From positions 1 through 15,080 of the forward strand of contig JAGCPM010000217.1 in the NCBI GenBank assembly GCA_017965685.1: a stretch of DNA of 15,080 nucleotides, read 5' to 3'. Made by a program: the position numbers and the translations under genes. The DNA is from Kiritimatiellia bacterium. Lineage in GTDB: Bacteria > Verrucomicrobiota > Kiritimatiellia > RFP12 > UBA1067. Below are positions 1-7,813 of the stretch, piece after piece. The notes under the pieces were generated by a model. It did not search any database. It saw nothing but the letters and a program-made list of their open reading frames with translations, and was not told the origin of the DNA. Each line of letters starts with the position of its first letter. The stretch's first letter is position 1.

Positions 1-1316
1 CCCGCGCCGCCGCTCTTGACGGTGGCGCTCACCATGCCGTCTATCCTGAACGACATCTCGCCGATGAACGGCGCATCGTATCGCACAGGCACCGCGAAAG
101 TTCCATCGGCCATAGTCTCGATGTTTCCGAGAAGAGTCATGCCGACCGTCTCGGAAGGCGTGAAGCGCATTTGCCCGAGCCGCGCGCCCTCTGGCGCCTC
201 GACTGAGATGATGAACCTGAACTCGTCGCCGACCTGGACGGAGGGTTTATCCATCTTCAATGTCGCCTTGACGTCCGGAGCCTCCTGCCTGACGCCGTTT
301 ATGGTAAAGGAGGTGCCGCCGCCGGCCATGTTGAACAGCTGCTGTTGCATCTGCCGCATCTGTTGCATCTGCTCGTCCATCTGGCGCTGCATCTGCTCGA
401 AGATATCCTGGGCGAGCGCGCCCTGCGGCGCGAAGACGAGAACCGCGACCGCGAACGAGGCGAGGGCGCGTATTATCCTGCCGGAGACAAACATCACGGA
501 CGCGAACGCAAAGAGCGCCGCGACGATTATCGAGACCCTTCCGCGCCAGTCATGCTTCAATACGGGACGCAGCACCGACCGCCATACCGGCAACTCCGCG
601 TCGCCGCCGAGTTTCCTGGAAAGCGCGGCGACGATTCCCCTTTCTATCGCGGGAGTCTGACCGATGCGCCATTCGAGCGCTGAATATATCTTCATCGCCT
701 TCGACCAGTTGCCGTCGATCGTGTGGCAGGCGGCCTCGTTGAGACGCGCCTCCGGGAAAGCGAACTTTGCGAACTCCTCCGCCTTCGGATTGCGGCAGGC
801 TTTGCGCCAGCGGAAAGATTCGTCCTCGGGAAGCTCCCGCGAAAGCGCGATCACGATCCCATCCGGCATTCTGAAACCGTCCTCGCCCTCGGCATCGAGT
901 CCGGCGAGCGCGGCCTGGGTGCCGGGCTTCACGTGCACAGGCAGAGGCTTGGTGGATACGGACCTTTCGCCGCCGTCGCCCGCGCCACTGTAGGAAAACT
1001 CGAGCGCGGGAAATTCGAGAAGGCCTTCCTTCAACGGACGCACCCGATACGTCAGCCGCCTGCCGTCGCGGAAGGTTTCGGTCTTCGCGCCGGTATCGTA
1101 CACCCTCCACGTCTTGCGGTCGACGGTCTTAGCGAGAGCCGGCGGGTGAATGTCTTTGAAATCGGCCTCGCCGGTAAAGTCGATCGACAGTATCATCGGG
1201 TCGCCGAGGCGGACGTTGTTCGCGTCGAAATGCGCCCTCGCGCGGAGTCCTTCGCCGCTAAGCCCGTTAAGGACTATCGCGCACAGCATCGCGCCCGCCG
1301 CAAACGCGCCGCTCAT
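1..1316 (-). CDS. BatD-like membrane protein with two beta-domains, partial (C-terminus beyond left edge)
   Basis: An open frame runs from an ATG at 1316 off the left edge (438 complete codons, no stop). The first ~22 residues resemble a signal peptide. Residues ~26-130 form a beta-rich module (pattern NNVRLGDPMILSIDFTGEAD) like the periplasmic domain of BatD/oxygen-tolerance proteins. Residues ~185-240 look helical and TPR-like. A hydrophobic stretch at ~260-303 ends in a signal-peptidase-like ALAQ, followed by a Gln/Met-rich helix (305-327) and a second beta-module from ~348 (KPSVQVGDEFRFIISVEAP). BatD proteins belong to Bat operons of Bacteroidetes, spirochaetes and PVC bacteria; their biochemical role is poorly defined. 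The ATG overlaps the upstream tonB-like stop (ATGA), so translation is probably coupled. The double-module layout suggests an in-frame fusion; an internal ATG at 494 lacks a Shine-Dalgarno sequence. Family call moderate. Confidence 0.68.
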   Translation of the reverse strand, partial: MSGAFAAGAMLCAIVLNGLSGEGLRARAHFDANNVRLGDPMILSIDFTGEADFKDIHPPALAKTVDRKTWRVYDTGAKTETFRDGRRLTYRVRPLKEGLLEFPALEFSYSGAGDGGERSVSTKPLPVHVKPGTQAALAGLDAEGEDGFRMPDGIVIALSRELPEDESFRWRKACRNPKAEEFAKFAFPEARLNEAACHTIDGNWSKAMKIYSALEWRIGQTPAIERGIVAALSRKLGGDAELPVWRSVLRPVLKHDWRGRVSIIVAALFAFASVMFVSGRIIRALASFAVAVLVFAPQGALAQDIFEQMQRQMDEQMQQMRQMQQQLFNMAGGGTSFTINGVRQEAPDVKATLKMDKPSVQVGDEFRFIISVEAPEGARLGQMRFTPSETVGMTLLGNIETMADGTFAVPVRYDAPFIGEMSFRIDGMVSATVKSGGA

Positions 1317-2209
1317 CTTCCGCTCCTTACGCTGTAGAGCAAAGTTATTGACTCCTTCGAATATTTATCGAGGAACATAGATGAAAGACCGCGCACGCTG
1401 CCAACGCTCCTCACCACCTTCAGCGCCGCCGCGTCGCTCACGGAATCTCCGCAAGAAGCCTTTATCGCACTCGAGACTATCCGTCCGCCCTTGTCGAAGC
1501 GTATGGATATCTTCACGACGCCCTCCTTGCCTATCTGCGGCGAGATTTCGCGCCACTTCTCGTCCATACCGAGCTTCACGAGCCCTAGGCAGCGCGATTC
1601 TTCGTTTGGCGCGATCTGCTCGGTGGTGCCGGGCTTGTAGCCTTGATTCAGCAACCTCTTGATCTCCTCGTCGGTCAGGCGCTTCGGGCCCGTCTTGCCG
1701 TTGGGTTGCGGAGGTTTCGGTTTTTCTTTGGGCGGCTTCGGCCTTTCCACATCCTTCGCGCTCTCGCGCATTTTCTTGAGCTTCTCCTCGCGCAGTTGGG
1801 CAGCGGTCTTCTTCGGCGGCTCTGGCTTTGGCTCGACCTTTTTTGGGGGTTCTGGTTTAGGTTCGACCTTCTTGGGAGGCTCGGGCTTCTTTTCCTCGAC
1901 CGGAATTACAGATTCCTGCGGCGGCGGAGGCGGCTCGGGCTTGGGCTGTTCCGGTTCCGGCTTCGGCGGTTCCGGTTCTGGTTCAGACTCGGCAGGATCC
2001 TCCAAAGGCGGCGGCTCGTCTTCGTTGCCGTCGAGGTTTTCCTTAACGACGACGGTGAGGTCTATCGGTATCACCACCTCGTCATCCGCGAACGAGAAAT
2101 TCCCCATCACGAACAGCACGGCGAAGAAAAGAAGATGGATGACGACAGCCGCAATGAAATTGCCCGCGCCCATCACTTCCGGCTTCTTATCTTCGTCGAT
2201 GTACGTCAT
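1313..2209 (-). CDS. TonB/TolA-type energy transducer
   Basis: A protein of 298 aa. I start it at the ATG at 2209 because that codon overlaps the exbD stop as ATGA; an in-frame ATG 13 codons earlier lies inside exbD and is less likely. It has a short cytoplasmic N-terminus, one membrane helix (~16-35), a Pro/Glu/Lys-rich periplasmic spacer (~64-170) with a perfect tandem VEPKPEPPKK repeat, and a compact C-terminal domain (~205-298) with the KEGVVKISIRFDKGGRIVSS pattern of TonB/TolA C-terminal domains. In such systems the ExbB/ExbD (or TolQ/TolR) motor uses the proton motive force to move this protein, which contacts outer-membrane receptors or Pal-type partners. Gene order exbB-exbD-tonB supports the role. 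TonB versus TolA cannot be decided from sequence alone. The stop overlaps the next gene by 4 bp. Confidence 0.85.
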   Translation of the reverse strand: MTYIDEDKKPEVMGAGNFIAAVVIHLLFFAVLFVMGNFSFADDEVVIPIDLTVVVKENLDGNEDEPPPLEDPAESEPEPEPPKPEPEQPKPEPPPPPQESVIPVEEKKPEPPKKVEPKPEPPKKVEPKPEPPKKTAAQLREEKLKKMRESAKDVERPKPPKEKPKPPQPNGKTGPKRLTDEEIKRLLNQGYKPGTTEQIAPNEESRCLGLVKLGMDEKWREISPQIGKEGVVKISIRFDKGGRIVSSAIKASCGDSVSDAAALKVVRSVGSVRGLSSMFLDKYSKESITLLYSVRSGR

Positions 2210-2622
2210 TGCTCCACCGTTATCAGGGCCATTTTCCTGATGTTGCACTTGTATACGAGTTTCACCACGCGCATCACGCTTCCGTAGGTCAGCCTTTCGT
2301 CGCCCCTGACCAGCACCGGCACGTCAGGGTCTTCCGCGCACATCTGCATAAGGCGCGATTCGAGCTCCTCCATATCGACGGGCTTGTCGTTGAGGAAGAT
2401 GCGGTTGAGTTGGTCTACGGTTATCGTGTTCGCCTTGTTATCCTTCGTCGGCGGAGGCGGCAGGTTCTTCGCCTGCGGAAGAAGAATCTGAATACCCTGC
2501 TCGAGCGCGGGCAGAGTGACGATGAATGTTACGAGAAGGAGGAACGTAAGGTCGATGAGCGAGGTCATGTCGACCGTCGCCTTGGCCTTTTCTATTCTCG
2601 ATCTTCTGCGCCTCGAACGCAT
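2206..2622 (-). CDS. exbD: ExbD/TolR-family biopolymer transport protein
   Basis: A protein of 138 aa, the usual ExbD length. A very basic cytoplasmic N-terminus (RSRRRRSR) precedes a single membrane helix (~19-40) carrying the family's conserved aspartate in the TSLIDLTFLLL motif (D24), the proton-carrying residue in ExbD/TolR. A periplasmic domain follows (~45-138), with the RGDERLTYGSVMRVV pattern typical of the family. It would sit inside an ExbB pentamer and couple proton flow to the TonB-like protein encoded next. Its ATG shares one base with the exbB stop (TAATG) and its TGA overlaps the start of the tonB-like gene, so all three are probably made in linked amounts. ExbD versus TolR is not resolved. 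Confidence 0.93.
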   Translation of the reverse strand: MRSRRRRSRIEKAKATVDMTSLIDLTFLLLVTFIVTLPALEQGIQILLPQAKNLPPPPTKDNKANTITVDQLNRIFLNDKPVDMEELESRLMQMCAEDPDVPVLVRGDERLTYGSVMRVVKLVYKCNIRKMALITVEQ

Positions 2623-3350
2623 TACGCGCCCCTCCCCTGGAATTCGCAGGCAATCCTGCCGGTGAGTTCATCCGCGAAGCCTTCCATGTCGCTCGTTATC
2701 TCGCGTATCTGGGCGTTCATCGCGTTGAATGCGCACACGCCCGGTATCGCGATTATGAGGCCGACGACTGTGGTCACGAGGGCGGAGGATATGCTCGGCG
2801 CGATGGTCGCGAGGTTCGCGCTGCCGGCCGATCCCATGTCCGCGAAAGCGTCAAGAACCCCCCATACCGTGCCGAGAAGGCCCAGCATCGGCGAGAGCGC
2901 AACGACCGTCGCGATCACACCCATCGAGCCTTCGACCCTTATCTCCTCCTCGTCAAGCGCGTGCTCGCACTGGCCGCGCACGAGCTCTATCTCGCGGGCG
3001 GTGAGCGCCGCCGCGCCGTCGCCGTCGGTCTGCTTTCCGACGAGGAGCGATCTTACGTCCGGAGTAAGGAGCTTCAAAAGCCTTTCGCACGTATCCTTGT
3101 AAATCCTCTCGATTCCGCTCGTCGCCGACGGCCGCCTGCTGAGGTAGTATTCGAGGACGTCCTTACCGGACGCGAAATCCCTGAGGAACCTTCTCGTCGC
3201 GGACGAGACGAACTTGAGTTCCCGCCACTTGCCGATTATCGCCGCGAACATCGCGACCGATCCTGCGAGCTGCAGGACGACTATACCCTGCCCTATCGCG
3301 TTCGATTCGCGGAATCCGTCGATAAGCGAATTTGCCAGCATCATTGTCAT
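2622..3350 (-). CDS. exbB: ExbB/TolQ/MotA-family proton channel protein
   Basis: A protein of 242 aa. Three membrane segments are visible: ~20-40, ~142-165 and ~186-208, with a large cytoplasmic loop between the first and second, as in ExbB/TolQ. The signature runs MLGLLGTVWGVLDAF (155-169) and SALVTTVVGLIIAIPGV (189-205), which line the proton path in ExbB and MotA homologues. It is the channel subunit that energises ExbD and TonB in the inner membrane. The start ATG (3350) overlaps the rnhC stop as ATGA, with a GGAAAGGAAAAAGA purine stretch just upstream as a possible ribosome site. In-frame ATGs two and three codons downstream are possible alternatives. ExbB and TolQ are not separable here; the symbol is by family. 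Confidence 0.92.
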   Translation of the reverse strand: MTMMLANSLIDGFRESNAIGQGIVVLQLAGSVAMFAAIIGKWRELKFVSSATRRFLRDFASGKDVLEYYLSRRPSATSGIERIYKDTCERLLKLLTPDVRSLLVGKQTDGDGAAALTAREIELVRGQCEHALDEEEIRVEGSMGVIATVVALSPMLGLLGTVWGVLDAFADMGSAGSANLATIAPSISSALVTTVVGLIIAIPGVCAFNAMNAQIREITSDMEGFADELTGRIACEFQGRGA

Positions 3351-4378
3351 TTCTCTTTTTCCTTTCCCGTCACGCGCCCTTCTTCGGGCAAAGCGCCTCT
3401 ATCAAGCCCGCACGCGGCGAGCACTTTGTCTGTAGTCTGGAAATGCGCCTTGCAGTGGTTCATGAGCCATGTCGCGCCCTTTTCGCGCACCATCTTTTCC
3501 GCGAGCGTGCGCACTCTAGGGTCGGAGGAGCCGGTCGGAACCTTCTCCCTGTCTTCGGAAGGCGGACCGAAAACCTCGGCAGACATCGCCTCGATGTCCC
3601 TCAGGAAAATCTCCCTTGCTATGACCGAAGCCGCCGCGACCGCGATGTCGCTTTCAGCCTTGTGCATCTGCACGACCTCGGCCTTGCGGCCGAGCGGCTT
3701 GAGCGCCCTCGCTATCGTGGCTTCGGTATGGGCGAACTGGTCTACGACCACTCTTTTGAGCGCAGGCTTTTTCGTCAGAATCTCCTCTATCGCCGTCGCG
3801 TGCGCCCAGGCGAGCATTCTGTTGATGTTCTTGATTTTCGCGTACAGCCTGTTGTACGCGGCGGGGCCGAGCTTGACTATCGCGAAGCCGTCCCGTCCGA
3901 GAAGCGCCCTCAGCTTCGCGCCGATCGCGAGGACCTGCTTGTCGCTCATCTTCTTGCAGTCCTTCACGCCCATCTTGAGCATCTCGTCCGAAAGCTTTTC
4001 GTCCGTTGAAGCGGCGCAGACGACGAGCGGCCCGAAATAGTCGCCCTTGCCTGATTCATCGCTTCCAGCATGGGCGGAAAAGGCCTCCGGCGAAAGCACT
4101 TTCTCGTACCCCAGCCTCGCCTCGCCCAGAACCTGCGGATCGAGAACGAAAAGAACAAAATCCTCAGCGCCGGACCCTTGCACGCAAAGCTTGCGTTTGC
4201 CGTGCTTCTCCTTCGCGTACAAGGTGGCGTTGAAGCGGTTGCCTTCCACCGACCAGAGGGAGTAGGGAACCTCCCTCTTTCGGTAGTTGCCGTTCACCAT
4301 CAGCCCGAGGACCAGTTCCTGCTGGTCGGCGTCGAGCTCGAAGGTGAACGTCGTCTGCTTTGGCTCAGGCGTTTCCAA
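3347..4378 (-). CDS. rnhC: Ribonuclease HIII
   Basis: A protein of 343 aa that removes RNA from RNA-DNA hybrids (R-loops, primers) in the cytoplasm. Residues ~1-90 match the TBP-like substrate-binding domain specific to RNase HIII, and residues ~103-325 form the catalytic RNase H fold. The hallmark GSDESGKGDYFGPLVV is present (D107, E108, with GKGD at 110-113). Further active-site-region motifs are VKDCKKMSD around D140, VVDQFA (D213) and ESDIAVAAASVIAR (D244). The TBP-like N-domain plus the GKG motif separates it from RNase HII. Length is slightly above the usual ~300 aa because of a Glu/Lys-rich tail. The start overlaps the end of galM by 14 bp and the stop overlaps exbB by 4 bp, so it is embedded in this operon. 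Confidence 0.95.
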   Translation of the reverse strand: METPEPKQTTFTFELDADQQELVLGLMVNGNYRKREVPYSLWSVEGNRFNATLYAKEKHGKRKLCVQGSGAEDFVLFVLDPQVLGEARLGYEKVLSPEAFSAHAGSDESGKGDYFGPLVVCAASTDEKLSDEMLKMGVKDCKKMSDKQVLAIGAKLRALLGRDGFAIVKLGPAAYNRLYAKIKNINRMLAWAHATAIEEILTKKPALKRVVVDQFAHTEATIARALKPLGRKAEVVQMHKAESDIAVAAASVIAREIFLRDIEAMSAEVFGPPSEDREKVPTGSSDPRVRTLAEKMVREKGATWLMNHCKAHFQTTDKVLAACGLDRGALPEEGRVTGKEKEK

Positions 4379-5462
4379 AGCGGAACTCTGTCGTGGTGCG
4401 GTAGGTCTCGCCGGGCCGCACGATCGTCGTGGGCCACTGCGGCTTGTTGGGCGAATCGGGCGCGTGCTGGGTTTCCAGCGCGATTCCGCAGCGGAAGGAA
4501 AGATGCTCGCCGCCCTTCGCTCTCTGGTCGTAGCTCGCCCAGTTCGCGGTGTATACCTGCAGGCACGGCTCGGTCGTCCACACTTCCAGCTTGCGGCCGT
4601 TGAGCGGACACTCGAGCGCGCCCGCGAAGACGAGTCCGCCCTTGCCGCCGGCCATCACGCCTTCGTCGAGGACCCAGTTGTGGTCATAGCCCTTGCCGAT
4701 CTCGAGCTGCCCGTTCGCCTCGTTTATCCGCTCGCCGATCCTCATGCCTTTGCGGAAATCAAACGGGGTTCCTTCGACCTTCGCAATCTCGCCGGTCGGA
4801 ATCTGGCCCTTGTCGGTGGGCGTAACCTGCGATGCGGCGATGGTGAGGACGTGGTCCTCGATCGTTCCGCCGGATTCGCCCTTGAAGTTGAAGTAGACGT
4901 GCTGCGTCATGTTCACCGGCGTCGCCTTGTCGACCGTCGCCTCGTAATCGACCCGCCACACGTTCGCGGAGGTGAGAGTGTACGTGACCTTCGCCTCGAC
5001 CTTGCCGGGGAAGCCCTCGTCGCCGTCGGGCGAAACGTGCCTGAACACAATGCCGACGTCATCGCCCTCGACGAACGGCTCGGCGTCCCACACGTATGCA
5101 TCCCAGCCTCTCGCGCCGCCGTGAAGGTTGCAGCCGATTCCGCCGGGCGCGTTGTTGAGCGCGGGAAGTTTGTATTCCACGCCGTCGAGAGTGAATTTTC
5201 CGGCCGCGATTCTGTTGCCATATCGGCCGATGATGCATCCCCAGTATGGATCGCCGTTGTCCCAGCCTGCGGGAGAATCGAAGCCGACGACCACATCCTT
5301 GAGTTCGCCCTTGGCGTCCGGCGTGAAGAGCCTCACGATCTTGCCGCCGTAGTCGCTCGCTTCGAGGATCACGCCGCCCGCGCCCTTGAGTATGAATTTG
5401 CGCGCCTTTTCGCCGTATTTCGTCACGCCGAAATCGACGGTTTCGTATGATGCCTTGCCCAT
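4365..5462 (-). CDS. galM: Aldose 1-epimerase (galactose mutarotase)
   Basis: A protein of 365 aa, full length for the GalM family. It interconverts alpha- and beta-anomers of aldohexoses such as galactose, feeding the Leloir pathway. Visible signatures are GRYGNRIAAGKF (79-90), NLHGG with H114, the catalytic acid region MTQHVYFNFKG with H188, YDHNW with D260, and the catalytic base in ALETQHAPDSPN (E330). No signal peptide is seen, so it is probably cytoplasmic. The start at 5462 has a good ribosome site (GGAGG at 5470-5474, 7-nt spacing). It is the first gene after the promoter at 5501-5530. No galK, galT or sugar transporter lies nearby, so its place at the head of an envelope-motor operon is unexplained. 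Confidence 0.94.
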   Translation of the reverse strand: MGKASYETVDFGVTKYGEKARKFILKGAGGVILEASDYGGKIVRLFTPDAKGELKDVVVGFDSPAGWDNGDPYWGCIIGRYGNRIAAGKFTLDGVEYKLPALNNAPGGIGCNLHGGARGWDAYVWDAEPFVEGDDVGIVFRHVSPDGDEGFPGKVEAKVTYTLTSANVWRVDYEATVDKATPVNMTQHVYFNFKGESGGTIEDHVLTIAASQVTPTDKGQIPTGEIAKVEGTPFDFRKGMRIGERINEANGQLEIGKGYDHNWVLDEGVMAGGKGGLVFAGALECPLNGRKLEVWTTEPCLQVYTANWASYDQRAKGGEHLSFRCGIALETQHAPDSPNKPQWPTTIVRPGETYRTTTEFRFGNA

Positions 5463-5469
5463 TTTATTG

Positions 5470-5474
5470 CCTCC
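5470..5474 (-). promoter_or_regulatory. Ribosome binding site of galM
   Basis: GGAGG on the minus strand, 7 nt before the galM ATG at 5462. It fixes the start codon of the first gene of the operon. Confidence 0.8.
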
Positions 5475-5500
5475 GGTTTTTTATTTATTCTGGTGTTTGT

Positions 5501-5530
5501 AGTATATCAAAAATTCCCCGCTAAGCGCAA
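5501..5530 (-). promoter_or_regulatory. Candidate sigma70-type promoter of the galM-rnhC-exbB-exbD-tonB-bat operon
   Basis: On the minus strand a -35-like TTGCGC (5525-5530) is followed by an 18-bp spacer and a -10 TATACT (5501-5506), placing a start near 5494, about 30 nt before the galM ATG. The -10 hexamer is identical to that before mraZ and at 14955, and the -35 is identical to the one before mraZ. The promoter lies within 50 bp of the ftsI stop. Confidence 0.6.
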
Positions 5531-5550
5531 CAGCCGGCGCCGTTCGCGCA

Positions 5551-7377
5551 TCACTCGACAGCCACCCCTTCCGCGCGCGAATCCATTATGCGGTCGAACT
5601 CGTCCTCGTCGGGATAGTCCATGAGCTCTTCCGGCTTGTCCGGCTCGATGCAGAGATACCTCAGCGCGGCGGTCGCGATGCGCTTGAAGACGGGTCCGGC
5701 GGAGTTGCCGCCCTGATGGAATTTCGTGCGCTGGTCGAAGTCGAGCGTGACCAGGATGACGAGCCTTGGCGGGTGGTCCTTGGATACGACGCCGGAAGGA
5801 ACGATTCCGCAGAACGTGGCGCGGTAGAGACCGGGCAGGTAGCCGCGTCTTCCGGCGGACTTCTGAGCGGTGCCGGTCTTGCCCGCGATCGAATATCCCC
5901 TTATCGCGGCGCGGCGCGCGGTTCCGGCGGGAGAGGCCACTTCGAGCATCATCTCGCGGACCTTGCGCGCGGTATCGGAACTTATCGGACGCGATGCGAT
6001 GGAATCCTCGTGCTGGAAATGGCATTCGCCATCCTGGCCGACAATACGGTCGATAATGTGGGGCTTCATCCTGACGCCGCCGTTGGCTATCGCCTGGTAG
6101 GCGCTTGCGAGCTGCATTGCGGTGACGGCGACGGCCTGGCCTATCGGCGCGCGCGACCACGTTGCCTTGTCCCACTTGCCGCGCGTGCCGAGATTGCCGC
6201 GTTCCTCGGCCGGCAGCTCCACTCCCGTGCGCTCGCCGAAGCCGAACGCGCGAAGGTTATCGTATACTGCCGTCTGTCCGAACATATAGCCGAGCTTGCC
6301 GATGACAATGTTGGAGGAGTGGACTATCGCGTCTTTGAGCGACATGCGTTTTTCCCACACGTGCGAACCGTCGCCGGGAAGTTTGTAGAAGCCTTCCTCG
6401 AACCTGTCGGTGTTGTAAAGCGAGTCGGGCCTGGCGAATCCGGCCTCGATCGCTCCGGCGGCGGTGATGACTTTCATCACGCTGCCCGGCTCGTAGGTGT
6501 AGTTCGTGACGCGGTTTATCCGCGCGTTCTCCGGCGCGCGGCCGTACATCACAGGGTCGAAATCGGGCAGCGAGGCCATCGCCAGCACCGCCGCCGTCTT
6601 GGCGTCGAGAATCACGCACCAGCCCGATCCCGCGCCATATTCCTTGAGCCCCCATTTGAGCGCGCTCTCCGCCTCGAACTGCAGGTTGTGGTCGACCGTC
6701 AGGTGGATGTCAGCGCCTGGAATCGGCTGAACCTTGTCGATGCGCTTGTCGTAGAGTTCGCGGCCTCTCGCGTCGCGCTTGCCGTGGATGAGGCCGGGAA
6801 CGCCGCTAAGTTCCTTGTTGTATTTGAGTTCGAGGCCTGCGGAAGCCTCGCCATAGTTGTTCACCGAGCCGATCACGTGCGCTAGGCGGCGTCCGTGCAT
6901 GTATTGGCGGATCTGGCGGTCTTCGATAACGACGCCGGCGACGAGCGAAGAATCGGCCAGTATGCGGTGCGCGTCCGGGTCGGACGACTGCGTCAGGTAC
7001 TGGTAGCGGTTGCCGGAATTTTCCGCCATCTTGAGGAGCTTGGCGTAGTCGAGGTGAAGGACGTCTGCGACGGTGCGGAGAATCGCCTTTGGCTTGCGCG
7101 GAGGCTCGCCCCTGCGGCGCACGACAGTGTTCGTGAGGCTTACGGGATCGAGCCTGTACTCCCAGACCGGCACCGATTTCGCGAGCGGAGAGGAAGCGCC
7201 TCCCTTGTCGTATATCGAGCCGCGCGTGCCGGGTAGCGAGCGGTTGAAGTCATACTTCGGCGCGGTCACGTCCGCATCAATATGCGTCAGAACGAGGTTG
7301 ACCGAGCAGTATGCGGCGAATAGAACCAGCGCCGCGACGGGCAGATAGAATCTCGTGTTTTCGCCAAGCGAGAACAT
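5551..7377 (-). CDS. ftsI: Septal peptidoglycan transpeptidase FtsI/PBP3 (class B penicillin-binding protein)
   Basis: A protein of 608 aa. A short cytoplasmic N-terminus and one membrane helix (~10-30) are followed by the periplasmic pedestal domain (RGSIYD at 52-57, GLELKYNKEL at 181-190) and the transpeptidase domain. All three penicillin-binding motifs are present: SVMK with catalytic Ser299 and Lys302, SSN at 354-356, and KTGTAQ from 500. It cross-links septal peptidoglycan in the divisome, normally with FtsW, FtsL and FtsB. It starts 19 bp after the ftsL-like stop with GGAG 6 nt before the ATG. The acidic C-terminal tail (DYPDEDEFDRIMDS, from ~587) is beyond the usual catalytic core. 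It is the last gene of the shortened dcw cluster; no murE follows. Confidence 0.95.
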   Translation of the reverse strand: MFSLGENTRFYLPVAALVLFAAYCSVNLVLTHIDADVTAPKYDFNRSLPGTRGSIYDKGGASSPLAKSVPVWEYRLDPVSLTNTVVRRRGEPPRKPKAILRTVADVLHLDYAKLLKMAENSGNRYQYLTQSSDPDAHRILADSSLVAGVVIEDRQIRQYMHGRRLAHVIGSVNNYGEASAGLELKYNKELSGVPGLIHGKRDARGRELYDKRIDKVQPIPGADIHLTVDHNLQFEAESALKWGLKEYGAGSGWCVILDAKTAAVLAMASLPDFDPVMYGRAPENARINRVTNYTYEPGSVMKVITAAGAIEAGFARPDSLYNTDRFEEGFYKLPGDGSHVWEKRMSLKDAIVHSSNIVIGKLGYMFGQTAVYDNLRAFGFGERTGVELPAEERGNLGTRGKWDKATWSRAPIGQAVAVTAMQLASAYQAIANGGVRMKPHIIDRIVGQDGECHFQHEDSIASRPISSDTARKVREMMLEVASPAGTARRAAIRGYSIAGKTGTAQKSAGRRGYLPGLYRATFCGIVPSGVVSKDHPPRLVILVTLDFDQRTKFHQGGNSAGPVFKRIATAALRYLCIEPDKPEELMDYPDEDEFDRIMDSRAEGVAVE

Positions 7378-7396
7378 TCCCCACTCCGGCGCTCCC

Positions 7397-7813
7397 TCAG
7401 CGCCTTCTTTTCGCGGAGGACGAAGCGGAAACCTGCGCGCGAATGTCGTTCTTGCGCTGCGCGGCCTTGAAGACCGCTATCTGGCCGGGCAGAGGATTGC
7501 CGCGCGAATCCATGCGGACTACCTGCCCGGCTTTCGGGTAGTGCATCGAAAGCCCGTCGTCGCGGAGCGCAGTCTCGAGACCGTCGGCGGTTTTCATCTG
7601 CTCCCAGCGGTAGCTTTCGCGCTGGCAGTCCTGCTCGAGCTTCGCGAGAACGCGCTCCTTCTCGCCTATCGTCTTCGCCAGCTGCTTGCAGTTGAGCGAA
7701 GAAAGCATGTTGAATATGACCATCGCGAACAGCGTGAGCATTATTATGCCCATGTTCACCGTCTGCTTGGCCACAACATTCATCTTCGTGGAAATCTTTC
7801 TGTTGCCTCTCAT
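7397..7813 (-). CDS. ftsL: FtsL-like small bitopic division protein
   Basis: A protein of 138 aa. It has a basic cytoplasmic N-terminus (~1-18), one membrane helix (~19-40), and a probable coiled-coil (~42-70: KQLAKTIGEKERVLAKLEQD). A less regular tail ends in a basic RRR. FtsL sequences are poorly conserved, so the call rests on size, topology and position between rsmH and ftsI, where ftsL sits in most dcw clusters. FtsL bridges FtsB and FtsI/FtsW in the divisome. The ATG overlaps the rsmH stop as ATGA, which favours this start over an in-frame ATG 10 codons later. The extended post-coil tail (~75-138) is longer than in typical FtsL (~100-120 aa). Confidence 0.75.
   Translation of the reverse strand: MRGNRKISTKMNVVAKQTVNMGIIMLTLFAMVIFNMLSSLNCKQLAKTIGEKERVLAKLEQDCQRESYRWEQMKTADGLETALRDDGLSMHYPKAGQVVRMDSRGNPLPGQIAVFKAAQRKNDIRAQVSASSSAKRRR

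Noticed and set aside
550..1110. Minus-strand open frame of 186 aa inside the BatD-like region
   Set aside because: Out of frame with the continuous reading from 1316 to the left edge, very Arg-rich and without domain pattern.
2209..4040. Several plus-strand open frames opposite exbD, exbB and rnhC
   Set aside because: Antisense shadows of well-supported genes with no family signature.
4287..5450. Long plus-strand open frame (387 aa) opposite galM
   Set aside because: It mirrors galM in antisense, has no recognisable domain or ribosome site, and arises from G+C-rich codon use on the other strand; galM carries clear catalytic motifs.
5507..5550. Possible terminator after ftsI (GCGCGAAC ... 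GTTGCGC then TTTTT)
   Set aside because: The stem is interrupted, the T-run is ~10 nt away, and the right arm overlaps the proposed -35; too weak to call.
5716..6885. Plus-strand open frame (389 aa) opposite ftsI
   Set aside because: Low-complexity Arg/Ala/Gly-rich antisense shadow; ftsI has all three penicillin-binding motifs on the minus strand.
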